From Alphaproteobacteria bacterium UBA1303 (GTDB lineage: Bacteria; Pseudomonadota; Alphaproteobacteria; Micropepsales; Micropepsaceae), in NCBI GenBank assembly GCA_002307315.1, contig DBTZ01000029.1, positions 10,205-25,125 of the forward strand: a DNA stretch of 14,921 nt, in the 5' to 3' direction. The notes beneath the pieces were generated by a model that was not told the DNA's origin, ran no database searches, and saw only the letters and a program-made list of their open reading frames with translations. Below, in pieces: positions 6,449-14,235 of this stretch. Each line of letters starts with the position of its first letter. Position 1 is the stretch's first letter. A program made the translations under genes and the position numbers.

Positions 6449-7509
6449 TGACGATGCCTGCGATTAATAGCCCCGCCGATCGCCTGACCTCGCCCGAGCG
6501 CAAGGAAGAAGATGCGCTGGAGGCGGGGTTGCGCCCCAAGACCCTGGCCGATTTTACCGGCCAGCCGCAGTTGTGCGCGAACCTGCACGTCTTCATCGAA
6601 GCGGCCAAAGCGCGCGGCGAGGCGCTCGATCATGTGCTGTTCGCCGGTCCTCCGGGCTTAGGAAAAACCACGCTGGCGCAGATCGTGGCGCGCGAGTTGG
6701 GGGTCAGTTTCCGCTCCACCTCCGGCCCCGTTTTGGCCAAGGCGGGCGATCTGGCCGCCATCCTCACCAATCTGGAACCGCGCGATGTGCTGTTCATCGA
6801 CGAAATCCATCGCCTCAACCCGGCGGTGGAGGAAATCCTCTATCCAGCTATGGAGGATTTCGAACTCGATCTGGTGATCGGCGAAGGACCAAGCGCGCGC
6901 ACGGTGAAGATCGCGCTCAATCCCTTCACCTTGGTGGGCGCCACCACCCGCTCCGGCCTGATCACCACGCCCCTGCGCGACCGCTTCGGTATCCCGCTCA
7001 GGCTCGAATTCTATTCGGTCGACGAACTGGTCAAGATCGTCACCCGCGGCGCCCGCGTCATCGGGTTGGATCTGACCCCCGACGGGGCGCGCGAGATCGC
7101 AGGCCGCGCCCGCGGCACCCCGCGCATCGCCGGGCGGCTCTTGAAGCGGGTACGCGACTTTGCCGCCGTGGCCGGACATGCTGCGGTGGATGCGAAACTT
7201 GCCGATGCCGCGCTGGGCCGGCTCGAAGTCGACACGCGCGGCCTCGATGCCTTCGATGCGCGCTACCTGAAGCTGATCGCCGAGAACTTCGCCGGCGGGC
7301 CGGTGGGGATCGAGACCATCGCCGCTGCGCTCGGCGAGGCGCGCGATGCCATCGAAGAAATCGTCGAACCGTTTTTGCTGCAGCAGGGTTTCGTGCAACG
7401 CACGCCGCGCGGGCGGGTATTGACCGCCAATGCCTATGGACATCTGGGGTTGCCGAAGCCGGCGCGACCCGTCCAAACCGGCCTATTTTCCGCCGATGAG
7501 GATAATTAA
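6448..7509 (+). CDS. ruvB: Holliday junction branch migration ATPase RuvB
   Basis: RuvB is the hexameric AAA+ motor that, with RuvA, drives branch migration of Holliday junctions in recombination and repair. The 353-residue product has Walker A GPPGLGKT (67-74), Walker B LFIDEIH (115-121), sensor 1 GATTR (164-168), the arginine-finger segment PLRDRFG with Arg177, sensor 2 GTPRIAGR, and the C-terminal winged helix ending RTPRGRVLTANAYGHLGLP. ATG 6448 is chosen; it overlaps the preceding TGA as TGATG. ATG 6454 and TTG 6445 are also in frame, and GCGGG at 6440-6444 is better spaced for 6454. RuvA and RuvC, often directly upstream in this group, are absent here. Without its own visible promoter, ruvB may depend on upstream transcripts. 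Confidence 0.95.
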   Translation: MTMPAINSPADRLTSPERKEEDALEAGLRPKTLADFTGQPQLCANLHVFIEAAKARGEALDHVLFAGPPGLGKTTLAQIVARELGVSFRSTSGPVLAKAGDLAAILTNLEPRDVLFIDEIHRLNPAVEEILYPAMEDFELDLVIGEGPSARTVKIALNPFTLVGATTRSGLITTPLRDRFGIPLRLEFYSVDELVKIVTRGARVIGLDLTPDGAREIAGRARGTPRIAGRLLKRVRDFAAVAGHAAVDAKLADAALGRLEVDTRGLDAFDARYLKLIAENFAGGPVGIETIAAALGEARDAIEEIVEPFLLQQGFVQRTPRGRVLTANAYGHLGLPKPARPVQTGLFSADEDN

Positions 7510-7566
7510 ACTTTTCCCAAGGGCAGCATAGGGCTATGGAGGGGCGAAACACCAAGCGCCCGCCTC

Positions 7567-8004
7567 ATGCTCGACGGTTATTTCAAAGATAAAACCTTCA
7601 TCCTGCCGATTAGGATCTATTACGCCGATACCGACCTGTCCGGGGTCGTCTATCACGCCAACTATCTGATCTACATGGAGCGGGCGCGCTCGGAGTTCTT
7701 CCGCCATTGCGGCGTCAAGCTGGACGGGCTGGACGAAGCCGAGCCGACCGCCTGGGCTTTGCGCAAGGCTTCGCTGGAATTCGTCCGGCCGGCCCGGGCG
7801 AACGATTTGATCGAGGTACACTCGACAATAGGAAAGTTCTCCGGGGTGCGGCTGGAGGCGGTCCAGCACCTCTATCGCGAGGACGAGCTTCTGGTCCGCG
7901 GGAAAGTGGAAGCCTGCCTGATCACGTTGCGCGGAAAACCGCGCCGGTTTCCCCCCGATGTGCATGAAAAACTGCAGCCTTACTTAAGCGAAACCGACGG
8001 TTAA
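7567..8004 (+). CDS. ybgC: Tol-Pal-associated acyl-CoA thioesterase YbgC
   Basis: YbgC is a cytosolic hotdog-fold thioesterase that hydrolyses acyl-CoA and is nearly always encoded at the head of the tol-pal cluster; its role there is thought to concern phospholipid metabolism. The 145-residue product carries the hotdog active-site block YYADTDLSGVVYHANYL (18-34), where Asp23 and His30 align with the catalytic pair of the E. coli enzyme, followed by the ERARSEFFR helix. ATG 7567 is the only credible start in frame: the upstream codons contain no alternative. The purine-rich GGAGGGGCG at 7538-7546 is about 20 bases away, farther than usual. It lies 57 bases after ruvB and 97 before tolQ. Confidence 0.93.
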   Translation: MLDGYFKDKTFILPIRIYYADTDLSGVVYHANYLIYMERARSEFFRHCGVKLDGLDEAEPTAWALRKASLEFVRPARANDLIEVHSTIGKFSGVRLEAVQHLYREDELLVRGKVEACLITLRGKPRRFPPDVHEKLQPYLSETDG

Positions 8005-8101
8005 CAATAAATTGTCGAAATGAAGCGAATTTTACGCGAGCATTTTCCCGCCCAAAGGTCATAATCCGGGACAAAGAGGGCCGCCGAGAGGTTTTTGTCG
8101 C

Positions 8102-8962
8102 ATGTCGAAGATCAAATCGTTCGCCGTATCGTTGTCGGCGCTGGTGATGGTTGTGTTGTTGGGGGTGGTGCCCGCGGCGGCGCAAAGCCCCTCCGCCGCG
8201 CCGATCGGATCGGCGGCCGAAACCTCATCGCTGGCGGCGCCCCCGGTCAACGCCGACGTGGTGGCGAACGGACCCGCCGTCGGCGGTATGTCGGTGGGAT
8301 CGCTGTTCATGCGCGCCGACCCGCTGGTCAAGGCGGTGATGATCGTGCTTTTGATCGCCTCGCTGTTGTCGTGGATGATCATCTTCAACAAATGGCTGGC
8401 GATGGCGCGCCTCAAGGGGCGGGCCGCGAAATTCGAGAAGGCCTTCTGGTCGGGCCAGTCGCTCGACGATCTGTTCGCCAAGTTCGGCGCCAACAACGAT
8501 CATCCCTTCACCGCGGTGTTCGTCGCCGCTTTGCGCGAATGGCGGCGTGCCTTCGACAACGGCGCCCCCCGCGAAAGCCAGCTTGCCGGCATCAAGGACC
8601 GGGTGGCCAAGGCGATGAGCGTCACTATCTCGCGCGAGGTCGACGTGATCGAATCCTCGCTCGGCTTTCTCGCTTCGGTGGCCTCCACCGCCCCGTTCGT
8701 CGGTCTGTTCGGAACGGTGTGGGGCATCATGAATTCGTTCTCGGCGATCGCCGCGCGCCACGACACCACCTTGGCGGTGGTCGCTCCCGGCATCGCCGAA
8801 GCGCTGTTTGCCACTGCGATGGGTCTTTTGGCGGCCATTCCGGCGGCGTTCTTCTACAACAGCTTCGTTTCCGAGATCGGCCGCTACACCAACCGGCTCG
8901 ACACCTTTGCCGACGAGCTTTCCGGCATTCTGTCGCGCCAGCTTGACGAAAAGGCGCGCTGA
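8102..8962 (+). CDS. tolQ: Tol-Pal system motor protein TolQ with N-terminal extension
   Basis: TolQ forms, with TolR, the inner-membrane proton channel that powers Tol-Pal during envelope constriction. The 286-residue product has three membrane segments at about 75-97, 185-215 and 225-255, and the conserved TAPFVGLFGTVWGIMNSF in the second. It is longer than typical TolQ (about 230) because of roughly 65 extra N-terminal residues. These start with a signal-peptide-like stretch (Lys, hydrophobic 7-23, then VPAAA before Gln28) followed by an Ala/Pro/Ser-rich linker. Such extensions are known in some ExbB proteins. ATG 8102 has GAGAGG upstream; the internal ATG 8288 has no comparable site, so the long form is preferred. 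Gene order with tolR, tolA, tolB and pal makes TolQ, not ExbB, the correct name. It overlaps tolR by one base. Confidence 0.93.
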   Translation: MSKIKSFAVSLSALVMVVLLGVVPAAAQSPSAAPIGSAAETSSLAAPPVNADVVANGPAVGGMSVGSLFMRADPLVKAVMIVLLIASLLSWMIIFNKWLAMARLKGRAAKFEKAFWSGQSLDDLFAKFGANNDHPFTAVFVAALREWRRAFDNGAPRESQLAGIKDRVAKAMSVTISREVDVIESSLGFLASVASTAPFVGLFGTVWGIMNSFSAIAARHDTTLAVVAPGIAEALFATAMGLLAAIPAAFFYNSFVSEIGRYTNRLDTFADELSGILSRQLDEKAR

Positions 8963-9408
8963 TGGCGACGGTCAACCGCGGCGGCAGACCAGGTCGGCGG
9001 ATCAAGCACGGGGCGCTGGCCGAAATCAACGTCACCCCGTTCGTCGACGTGATGCTGGTGCTACTGATCGTGTTCATGGTCACGGCGCCGCTGATGACCG
9101 TCGGCGTGCCGGTCGATCTGCCCAAGACCCGCGCCCAGGCGCTCGGCCAGGATCGCGAGCCTTTGACGGTGTCGATCAAGCGCGACGGCACGATCTGGCT
9201 GCAGAATACGCCGGTGGCGGAAGACGAATTGATCCCAAAACTGACGGCGATTTCGCAGAACGGCTACGACCAGCGCATCTTCGTGCGCGGCGACAAGTCC
9301 GTCGACTACGGCCGGGTAATGCAGGTGATGGGGATGCTGAATGCCGCCGGCATGACCAAGGTCGGGCTGGTGACCGATACGGTGCATCCCAAGCCCGATG
9401 AGAAGTAA
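8962..9408 (+). CDS. tolR: Tol-Pal system protein TolR
   Basis: TolR is the single-span partner of TolQ; its membrane Asp is part of the proton path and its periplasmic domain contacts TolA and peptidoglycan. The 148-residue product has a short basic cytoplasmic start, the family motif EINVTPFVDVMLVLLIVFM (21-39) with the key Asp29, a membrane helix at about 28-46, and a periplasmic domain containing LPKTRAQ and the FVRGDKSVDYGRVMQVM segment. ATG 8962 shares its first base with the tolQ TGA, so translation is coupled. The 3' end overlaps the predicted tolA start by 11 bases. Confidence 0.96.
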   Translation: MATVNRGGRPGRRIKHGALAEINVTPFVDVMLVLLIVFMVTAPLMTVGVPVDLPKTRAQALGQDREPLTVSIKRDGTIWLQNTPVAEDELIPKLTAISQNGYDQRIFVRGDKSVDYGRVMQVMGMLNAAGMTKVGLVTDTVHPKPDEK

Positions 9409-10156
9409 GCCGACATCGCAGAAAATCATGCACGGGCTGGGTTTACCGGCTTCGTTGGCGCTGCATTGCGCGATCGTCGCCTCGTTTCTGTTCACCTGGT
9501 CGCACACGCTCGACATCGTCGACGCCACCCCGGTGGTGCCGGTCGATCTGGTCACCCTGGCCGACAAGACCAACGTCGCGCCGATGACGACCGAACCGCC
9601 CAAGCCCGAGGAAGAGCAGACGCCGGATGCGGTTGAGCCGCAGCAAAAGCCGCCGCAGCCCGAAGAAGTCGCTCCCGCCTTCGACAAGACGCCGATCCCT
9701 AAGCCGCCGCCTAAAGCTCAGGAGAAGCCCAAGGAAAAGTTCGACATCAACAACATCATGGCGCTTTTGGACAAGAAGAAGCCGGCGAAGACGGCGGAAA
9801 AGGGCCGTAACGGTCCTCAAACCGTCAAGGGCATCGGCGCCCAGGATGCGATGACCGCCGATCTGCGCTCGCTGTTGCAGAGCCAGATCTACAAATGCTG
9901 GTCGCCGCCGGTCGGTTCGCCCCGCCCCGACCAACTGACGGTGGAGTTTCAACTCTATCTTCGGCTCGACGGCACCATCGCCCAGCCGCCGAAGCTGACG
10001 GCCACCGGCATATCCTCCGGCGATCCCTTCATGCGGGCGGCGGTGGAAGCGGCCCGCCGCGCGATCTATACTTGTGCGCCATACCGGTTGCCGGTCGAGC
10101 GCTACGGCCAATGGCAATCCGTCATATTCGTTTTCGATCCGCGCGATATGTTCTGA
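9398..10156 (+). CDS. tolA: Tol-Pal system protein TolA (TonB-like C-terminus)
   Basis: TolA spans the periplasm from the TolQR motor to TolB-Pal. The 252-residue product has one N-terminal membrane anchor (about 16-34), a Pro/Glu/Lys-rich linker at 60-140 and a TolA/TonB-like C-terminal domain at about 150-252, with two cysteines (167 and 226) that could form a disulfide. It is much shorter than E. coli TolA (about 420) and lacks that protein's long Ala/Lys-rich helical domain. The chosen ATG 9398 overlaps tolR by 11 bases; ATG 9428 is an alternative, and neither has a strong ribosome site. By sequence alone it could be called TonB, but its place between tolR and tolB decides for TolA. Confidence 0.88.
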   Translation: MRSKPTSQKIMHGLGLPASLALHCAIVASFLFTWSHTLDIVDATPVVPVDLVTLADKTNVAPMTTEPPKPEEEQTPDAVEPQQKPPQPEEVAPAFDKTPIPKPPPKAQEKPKEKFDINNIMALLDKKKPAKTAEKGRNGPQTVKGIGAQDAMTADLRSLLQSQIYKCWSPPVGSPRPDQLTVEFQLYLRLDGTIAQPPKLTATGISSGDPFMRAAVEAARRAIYTCAPYRLPVERYGQWQSVIFVFDPRDMF

Positions 10157-10178
10157 CGGCAACGACGGGAGACTTGGG

Positions 10179-11480
10179 ATGAGAAGAATCGGACTGATCT
10201 TGGCGGCGGCGATGGCATTCGCCGTGCCGGCGTCCGCGGCGCTTAAGGTCGACGTCAATCAGGCCAATATCCAGCCGTTGCCGATCGCCATCCCCGACTT
10301 CGTCGCCGCCAACCCGGCCGACACCGCCGTCGGCGAAAACATCGCCAAGGTGGTAAGCGCCGATCTGGATCGCTCCGGTCTGTTCAAGCCGCTCGACCCC
10401 AAGTCTTTCGTTGAAAAGATCGCCAATATCGATTCCATTCCCAATTTCGGTTCCTGGCGGGTGATAACCGCCCAAGGGCTGGTGACCGGGCAGGCGGTGA
10501 CCCAGCCCGACGGCCGCCTCAGGGTGGATTTCCGCTTATGGGACGTCTACGGCGAAAGCCAGATGACCGGTAAGCAATATTTCACTCAGCCGAACAACTG
10601 GCGCTATGTCGCCCACATGATCTCGGATGCGATCTACGAGCGGATCACCGGAGAAAAAGGCTATTTCAACACCCGCATCGTGTTCATCTCGGAATCCGGC
10701 CCGGCGTTGGCGCGCAAAAAGCTGCTGGCGGTGATCGACCAGGACGGCGCCAATCCGCTGTTTCTCACCACCGGCAGTTACATCGTGCTGACGCCGCGCT
10801 TCAATCCGACGGCGCAGATGATCGCCTATATGTCGTATATCGGCGGCAAGCCCAGGGTCTATTTGTTCGATTTGGAGAGCGGGCGGCAGGAAAAACTCGG
10901 CGATTTTCCCAATATGACGTTCTCGCCGCGCTTCTCGCCCGACGGCAATAAGGTGGCCATGAGCCTGGAAAAGGGCGGCAATTCCGATGTTTATGTGATG
11001 GATTTGCGCACCCGCACCAGCCAACGGCTGACCTTCGATCCCGGCATCGACACCGCGCCGTCGTTTTCGCCCGACGGCAGGCAGATCACCTTCGAATCCG
11101 ATCGCGGCGGCACCCAGCAAGTTTATATCATGAATGCCGACGGATCGAATCAGCACCGCATCAGTTTCGGCGATGGGCGCTACGGCACGCCGGTGTGGTC
11201 GCCTCGCGGAGATTTGATCGCGTTTACCAAACAGCACAGCGGCACTTTCAGCATCGGCGTCATGCATGCCGACGGCAGTGGTGAACGAATTCTTACCAAC
11301 GGTTGGGCCGACGAAGGGCCGACTTGGGCGCCGAACGGCCGGGTTTTGATGTTTACCCGGGGGGTAAGAGGTGGGCGCGGCTCGCATATCTGGTCGGTCG
11401 ACATCACCGGTCGCAACGAAAGACGGGTGGCAACCCCCGGAGATGCGTCGGATCCGGCATGGTCGCCCTTGATCCAGTAA
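10179..11480 (+). CDS. tolB: Tol-Pal system beta-propeller protein TolB
   Basis: TolB is a periplasmic protein that binds Pal and TolA and controls whether Pal is free to bind peptidoglycan. The 433-residue product has a signal peptide (Arg2-Arg3, hydrophobic 4-16, cleavage probably after ASA at 18-20). Next come an N-terminal domain (about 22-165) and a C-terminal beta-propeller marked by repeated blades with FSPDG-type turns (FNPTAQ, FSPDGNK, FSPDGRQ, WSPRGD, WAPNGR). ATG 10179 is chosen over in-frame codons further upstream because it begins the signal peptide and follows GGGAG at seven bases. The gene starts 22 bases after tolA and is probably in the same transcript. Confidence 0.96.
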   Translation: MRRIGLILAAAMAFAVPASAALKVDVNQANIQPLPIAIPDFVAANPADTAVGENIAKVVSADLDRSGLFKPLDPKSFVEKIANIDSIPNFGSWRVITAQGLVTGQAVTQPDGRLRVDFRLWDVYGESQMTGKQYFTQPNNWRYVAHMISDAIYERITGEKGYFNTRIVFISESGPALARKKLLAVIDQDGANPLFLTTGSYIVLTPRFNPTAQMIAYMSYIGGKPRVYLFDLESGRQEKLGDFPNMTFSPRFSPDGNKVAMSLEKGGNSDVYVMDLRTRTSQRLTFDPGIDTAPSFSPDGRQITFESDRGGTQQVYIMNADGSNQHRISFGDGRYGTPVWSPRGDLIAFTKQHSGTFSIGVMHADGSGERILTNGWADEGPTWAPNGRVLMFTRGVRGGRGSHIWSVDITGRNERRVATPGDASDPAWSPLIQ

Positions 11481-11521
11481 CCGATTCACCACTATTATGT
11501 GCTAGTGCTGCGCGCTGTGCG

Positions 11522-11550
11522 TTGCAGGGGTAGGTTATGGTGCGTATCGT
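11522..11550 (+). promoter_or_regulatory. Possible internal promoter of pal
   Basis: TTGCAG (11522-11527) and TATCGT (11545-11550) are separated by 17 bases in the 133-base gap between tolB and pal. A separate promoter for pal would fit the need for more lipoprotein than motor subunits. Both hexamers are imperfect. Confidence 0.35.
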
Positions 11551-11613
11551 TCTTTTCGCACGCAATTCCGCCGCACCCGGAATTCGAGGCGTGAGACACG
11601 GGAGTTATGAATA

Positions 11614-12126
11614 ATGTCGAATTTTTCAACCGGCCTGAAAGTGGCCGCTTTAGCTGTTGCCTTCGTTCTCGCCGGCTGCCAGACGCCGCCGCCGCCGGCT
11701 CCGCCGCCGCCGCCGCCGGCCCCGGTCGTTGCTCCGCCGCCGCCCAGCATCCTGCCGGGCAGCATCAAAGACTTCCAAGTCAATGTCGGCGATACGGTCC
11801 ACTTTGACTACGACAAGTATGCCGTGCTTGAAGGCGACAAGGCTCTGCTGCAGAAGCAGGCTGCTTGGCTGGCGCAGTATCCGAACGTGAAGGTCACGAT
11901 CGAAGGCAATGCCGACGAGCGCGGCACCCGCGAATACAACATCGCGCTGGGCGCCCGCCGTGCCAACGCGGTGAAGGAGTTCCTGGTCAGTCTCGGTGTT
12001 TCCGCCGCGCGGATCGAAACGGTCTCCTACGGCAAGGAAAAGCCGATCTGCTCGGAATCCACCGAAGCCTGCTGGGCGCAGAACCGCCGCGGCGTGACGG
12101 TGATCGTTTCCGGCGCTGCGCAGTAA
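11614..12126 (+). CDS. pal: Peptidoglycan-associated lipoprotein Pal
   Basis: Pal is an outer-membrane lipoprotein that anchors the membrane to peptidoglycan and is concentrated at the septum by the Tol motor. The 170-residue product has a lipoprotein signal with lipobox LAGC (Cys22 acylated), a striking Pro-rich linker at 25-48 and an OmpA-like domain at about 60-168. That domain includes HFDYDKY and the peptidoglycan-binding motif NADERGTREYN, with Asp101 and an Arg at 115 or 116 as the likely diaminopimelate contacts. ATG 11614 lies nine bases after GGGAG; ATG 11607 is in another frame. The gene is followed by a strong terminator, which closes the tol-pal transcript. Confidence 0.97.
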   Translation: MSNFSTGLKVAALAVAFVLAGCQTPPPPAPPPPPPAPVVAPPPPSILPGSIKDFQVNVGDTVHFDYDKYAVLEGDKALLQKQAAWLAQYPNVKVTIEGNADERGTREYNIALGARRANAVKEFLVSLGVSAARIETVSYGKEKPICSESTEACWAQNRRGVTVIVSGAAQ

Positions 12127-12147
12127 CTCTATCGTCACAATGACGAA

Positions 12148-12180
12148 AAAGGGCGCCTCGCAAGAGGCGCCCTTTGTTTT
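12148..12180 (+). terminator. Strong intrinsic terminator after pal
   Basis: AAAGGGCGCCTC (12148-12159) and GAGGCGCCCTTT (12164-12175) form a perfect 12-bp stem around the stable tetraloop GCAA, followed by TTTGTTTT. It begins 22 bases after the pal stop. The AAA/TTT ends could let it also work on the minus strand, but no minus-strand gene is near. Confidence 0.95.
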
Positions 12181-12233
12181 ATCGCCGGCGCAATTGAGCT
12201 AAAAGAGGGCCGAAGTTCGGATCGGTGGACGGG

Positions 12234-13052
12234 ATGAAAGCGATAGGTTTGGGTCTGTTCGCGGCTTTGGCGGTAGCTGCCGTGCTGACGGGGGCATCGC
12301 CTGCGACGGCAGACGCTACGCATCGCGACGGATATCTGCGGGTGGCGGGGCTGTTCGGCGAAAGCGACGAAGAAAAGGCCGCCCGTCTTGCCGCCGAACA
12401 GCGCGAAAACGATCAGGATTCCGGCATCGTCGAGCTTCGGCAGCGGGTCGGCGATCTCGAAAGGCAACTGCAGCAGATCACCGGACAGAACGAGCTTCTG
12501 GGGCACCGCTTGCAGGAAATGCAGGGTGCGCTCGACAAACAGAAGAAGGATTTCGACTACAAGCTCTGTTCGCTGACCGGTCAATTGATGGGGGTCGGGG
12601 CCTCTGCCGATGCCGGCGGCATCGATTGCGCCGCCGGCGGTGCCGCCGCGGCGTCCGCCGGACAGCCGGGCACCGCGCAACAGGAATACGATGTGGCAAT
12701 GGGGCTTTTGGCCCGCGCGCAATACGACGAGGCGCGCGCCGCCTTCAGCGCCTTCGTCGATGTGCATTCCAAGGACGAACTGGCGGCCCATGCGCTGTAT
12801 TGGGTCGGCAACATCGCCTATGTCCAAAAGGATTACGTTGCTGCTGCCAAGGCTTTCGTCACCGGCTTGAAGAATTACGGCAAAAGCCCGCGGGCGCCGG
12901 AGAGCATGTTTAAGCTCGGCCAGACGCTGATTGCCATCGGCCAGCAGAAAGAAGGATGCCAGACGCTTGGCGCCGTCAAAACCAAATATCCCAAGGCACC
13001 CGCCGAAATCCTCAACCAGGCCGTCCGCGCCCACGCCGCCTCCTGCAAGTGA
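12234..13052 (+). CDS. cpoB: Cell division coordinator CpoB (YbgF)
   Basis: CpoB is a periplasmic protein that links Tol-Pal to peptidoglycan synthesis at the division site. The 272-residue product has a signal peptide (residues 1-26, cleavage probably after ATA), a charged trimerising coiled coil at about 46-110, an Ala/Gly-rich linker (118-145) and a C-terminal TPR domain (147-272) with helix pairs such as ARAQYDEARAAFSAF and QKDYVAAAKAFV. ATG 12234 begins the signal peptide; GTG 12225 in the same frame would add three residues. GGTGGA is four bases before the ATG. The terminator upstream means it needs read-through or its own promoter, and no clear one is visible in the 53 bases between. 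tilS follows directly. Confidence 0.93.
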   Translation: MKAIGLGLFAALAVAAVLTGASPATADATHRDGYLRVAGLFGESDEEKAARLAAEQRENDQDSGIVELRQRVGDLERQLQQITGQNELLGHRLQEMQGALDKQKKDFDYKLCSLTGQLMGVGASADAGGIDCAAGGAAAASAGQPGTAQQEYDVAMGLLARAQYDEARAAFSAFVDVHSKDELAAHALYWVGNIAYVQKDYVAAAKAFVTGLKNYGKSPRAPESMFKLGQTLIAIGQQKEGCQTLGAVKTKYPKAPAEILNQAVRAHAASCK

Positions 13053-13061
13053 CGGGCTGAG

Positions 13062-13079
13062 GCGGCGGTTTTCCGCCGC
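13062..13079 (+). other. Hairpin at the cpoB-tilS junction
   Basis: GCGGCGG (13062-13068) and CCGCCGC (13073-13079) form a 7-bp GC stem around TTTT, ending one base before ATG 13081. If tilS starts at that ATG, the hairpin would hide its ribosome site; if tilS starts earlier, it is coding sequence. There is no T-run after it. Confidence 0.4.
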
Positions 13080-13080
13080 G

Positions 13081-14073
13081 ATGGCCGCGCAGGCAATGCC
13101 GTGGCCGGGGATCGTTGCGCTGTCGGGCGGCGGGGATTCGATGGCCTTGACGCTGCTGCTTGCCGATTGGGCGCGCGAAGGCGGTCGTGTGCCGCCTGTG
13201 GCGGCGATCGTCGATCATGCGCTTCGGCCGGAATCGGACAAGGAAGCCCGCAACGCCGCGCGTATGGTTCGCGCCAAAGGGGTGGAAGCGAAAATCCTCA
13301 CCCGCAAAGGCGCGGCGCCTGTCGCCGGCATCGAAACGGCGGCGCGCGAGGCGCGCTATGCGCTGATCGGTGCGTATGCGGCGAAAAAGGGAATTTCCGC
13401 GGTCTATGTCGCCCATACCGAAGACGATCAGGCCGAGACGTTCCTCTTGCGGCTGGCGCGCGGCAGCGGCGTCGATGGTCTCAGTGCGATGCGCCCCTTG
13501 GCGCCGTATCCGGCAGCCGGCTTCGATACGCTACGGGTGGCGCGGCCGCTGCTGCGGTTTTCGCGCGCGAAGCTAAGGGATTTTCTCGTCGAGTGCGGTC
13601 AGGACTGGATCGAAGATCCGATGAACGACGATTCCCGCTTCGCCCGGGTTCTGGTGCGCCAGTCTTGGCCGGCGCTGGAACGGCTCGGCCTCGGCCGGCA
13701 CCGTTTGGCCGAAACGGCGGAGCGGCTCGGCCTCGCGCGCCGGGCGCTGGAGGCGGCGGCAGACGATCTGTCCGCCCGCGCGGTGCAGCGGCGGGGCGAG
13801 AACATGTACCTCGATGCGCACATTCTTGCCGCCGCTCCGGCCGAAGTCGGCCTTCGGGTGCTGGCCGGGGCGTTGATGGCGGTATCGGGGCAGCCCTATC
13901 GGCCGCGGTTCGAGCGGTTGCAGCGGGTTTACCGGGCGCTGTGCGACGATACTCTCGGGGGCGGGCGCACGCTGCATGGCTGCCGGATCGCGCCGGCACG
14001 CGCCGAAGGCAAGGGCGTGTTGCGTTTGTGCAAGGAGCCCCCTCGCCGCCGAGGAGCCCGCGGGAATAGTTAA
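13081..14073 (+). CDS. tilS: tRNA(Ile)-lysidine synthetase TilS
   Basis: TilS uses ATP and lysine to convert C34 of tRNA-Ile(CAU) to lysidine, so that it reads AUA and is charged with isoleucine; it is essential in most bacteria. The product (330 residues from ATG 13081) has the PP-loop SGGGDS (15-20), IVDHALRPES, and the family motif AHTEDDQAETFLLRLARGSG (111-130). A less conserved C-terminal part follows, including the WIEDPMNDD segment. The start is uncertain. Homologous-looking residues (LRRRFSAAM) precede this ATG in frame, so translation may begin earlier and overlap cpoB. Upstream options are TTG 12967 and ATG 12931, the latter overlapping cpoB by 122 bases. The gene is probably in the cpoB transcript. 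Confidence 0.92.
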   Translation: MAAQAMPWPGIVALSGGGDSMALTLLLADWAREGGRVPPVAAIVDHALRPESDKEARNAARMVRAKGVEAKILTRKGAAPVAGIETAAREARYALIGAYAAKKGISAVYVAHTEDDQAETFLLRLARGSGVDGLSAMRPLAPYPAAGFDTLRVARPLLRFSRAKLRDFLVECGQDWIEDPMNDDSRFARVLVRQSWPALERLGLGRHRLAETAERLGLARRALEAAADDLSARAVQRRGENMYLDAHILAAAPAEVGLRVLAGALMAVSGQPYRPRFERLQRVYRALCDDTLGGGRTLHGCRIAPARAEGKGVLRLCKEPPRRRGARGNS

Positions 14074-14113
14074 TCAATGAAAACATGTTCTTAAGATCGT
14101 TGGCGCATTATCG

Positions 14114-14142
14114 TTGCCGCCGGGAGGTAAATTTCTTAACCT
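14114..14142 (+). promoter_or_regulatory. Possible ftsH promoter
   Basis: TTGCCG (14114-14119), 17 bases, then TAACCT (14137-14142) in the 162-base gap between tilS and ftsH. The -10 is weak. I looked for a heat-shock (sigma32) promoter, since ftsH is often heat-induced, and saw none that matched well. Confidence 0.25.
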
Positions 14143-14235
14143 CTCTAAATTCTGGCAAAGCGGCGGAAACGTCTTATCTATAGACGGTATCTGATGTGCC
14201 GGCTGCCGGCGCAGGAACCTGAGGAAAGTACGTCC

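Noticed and set aside
4621..6460. Target-site duplications or att repeats flanking the accessory block
   Set aside because: I compared the left and right junctions by eye and found no convincing matching repeats.
14124..14143. Imperfect palindrome GAGGT...ACCTC upstream of ftsH as an operator
   Set aside because: Only five base pairs are continuous, which is likely by chance; it also overlaps a weak promoter candidate.
14151..14175. Sigma54-type TGGCA element before ftsH
   Set aside because: The required TTGC-type element at the fixed downstream spacing is missing.
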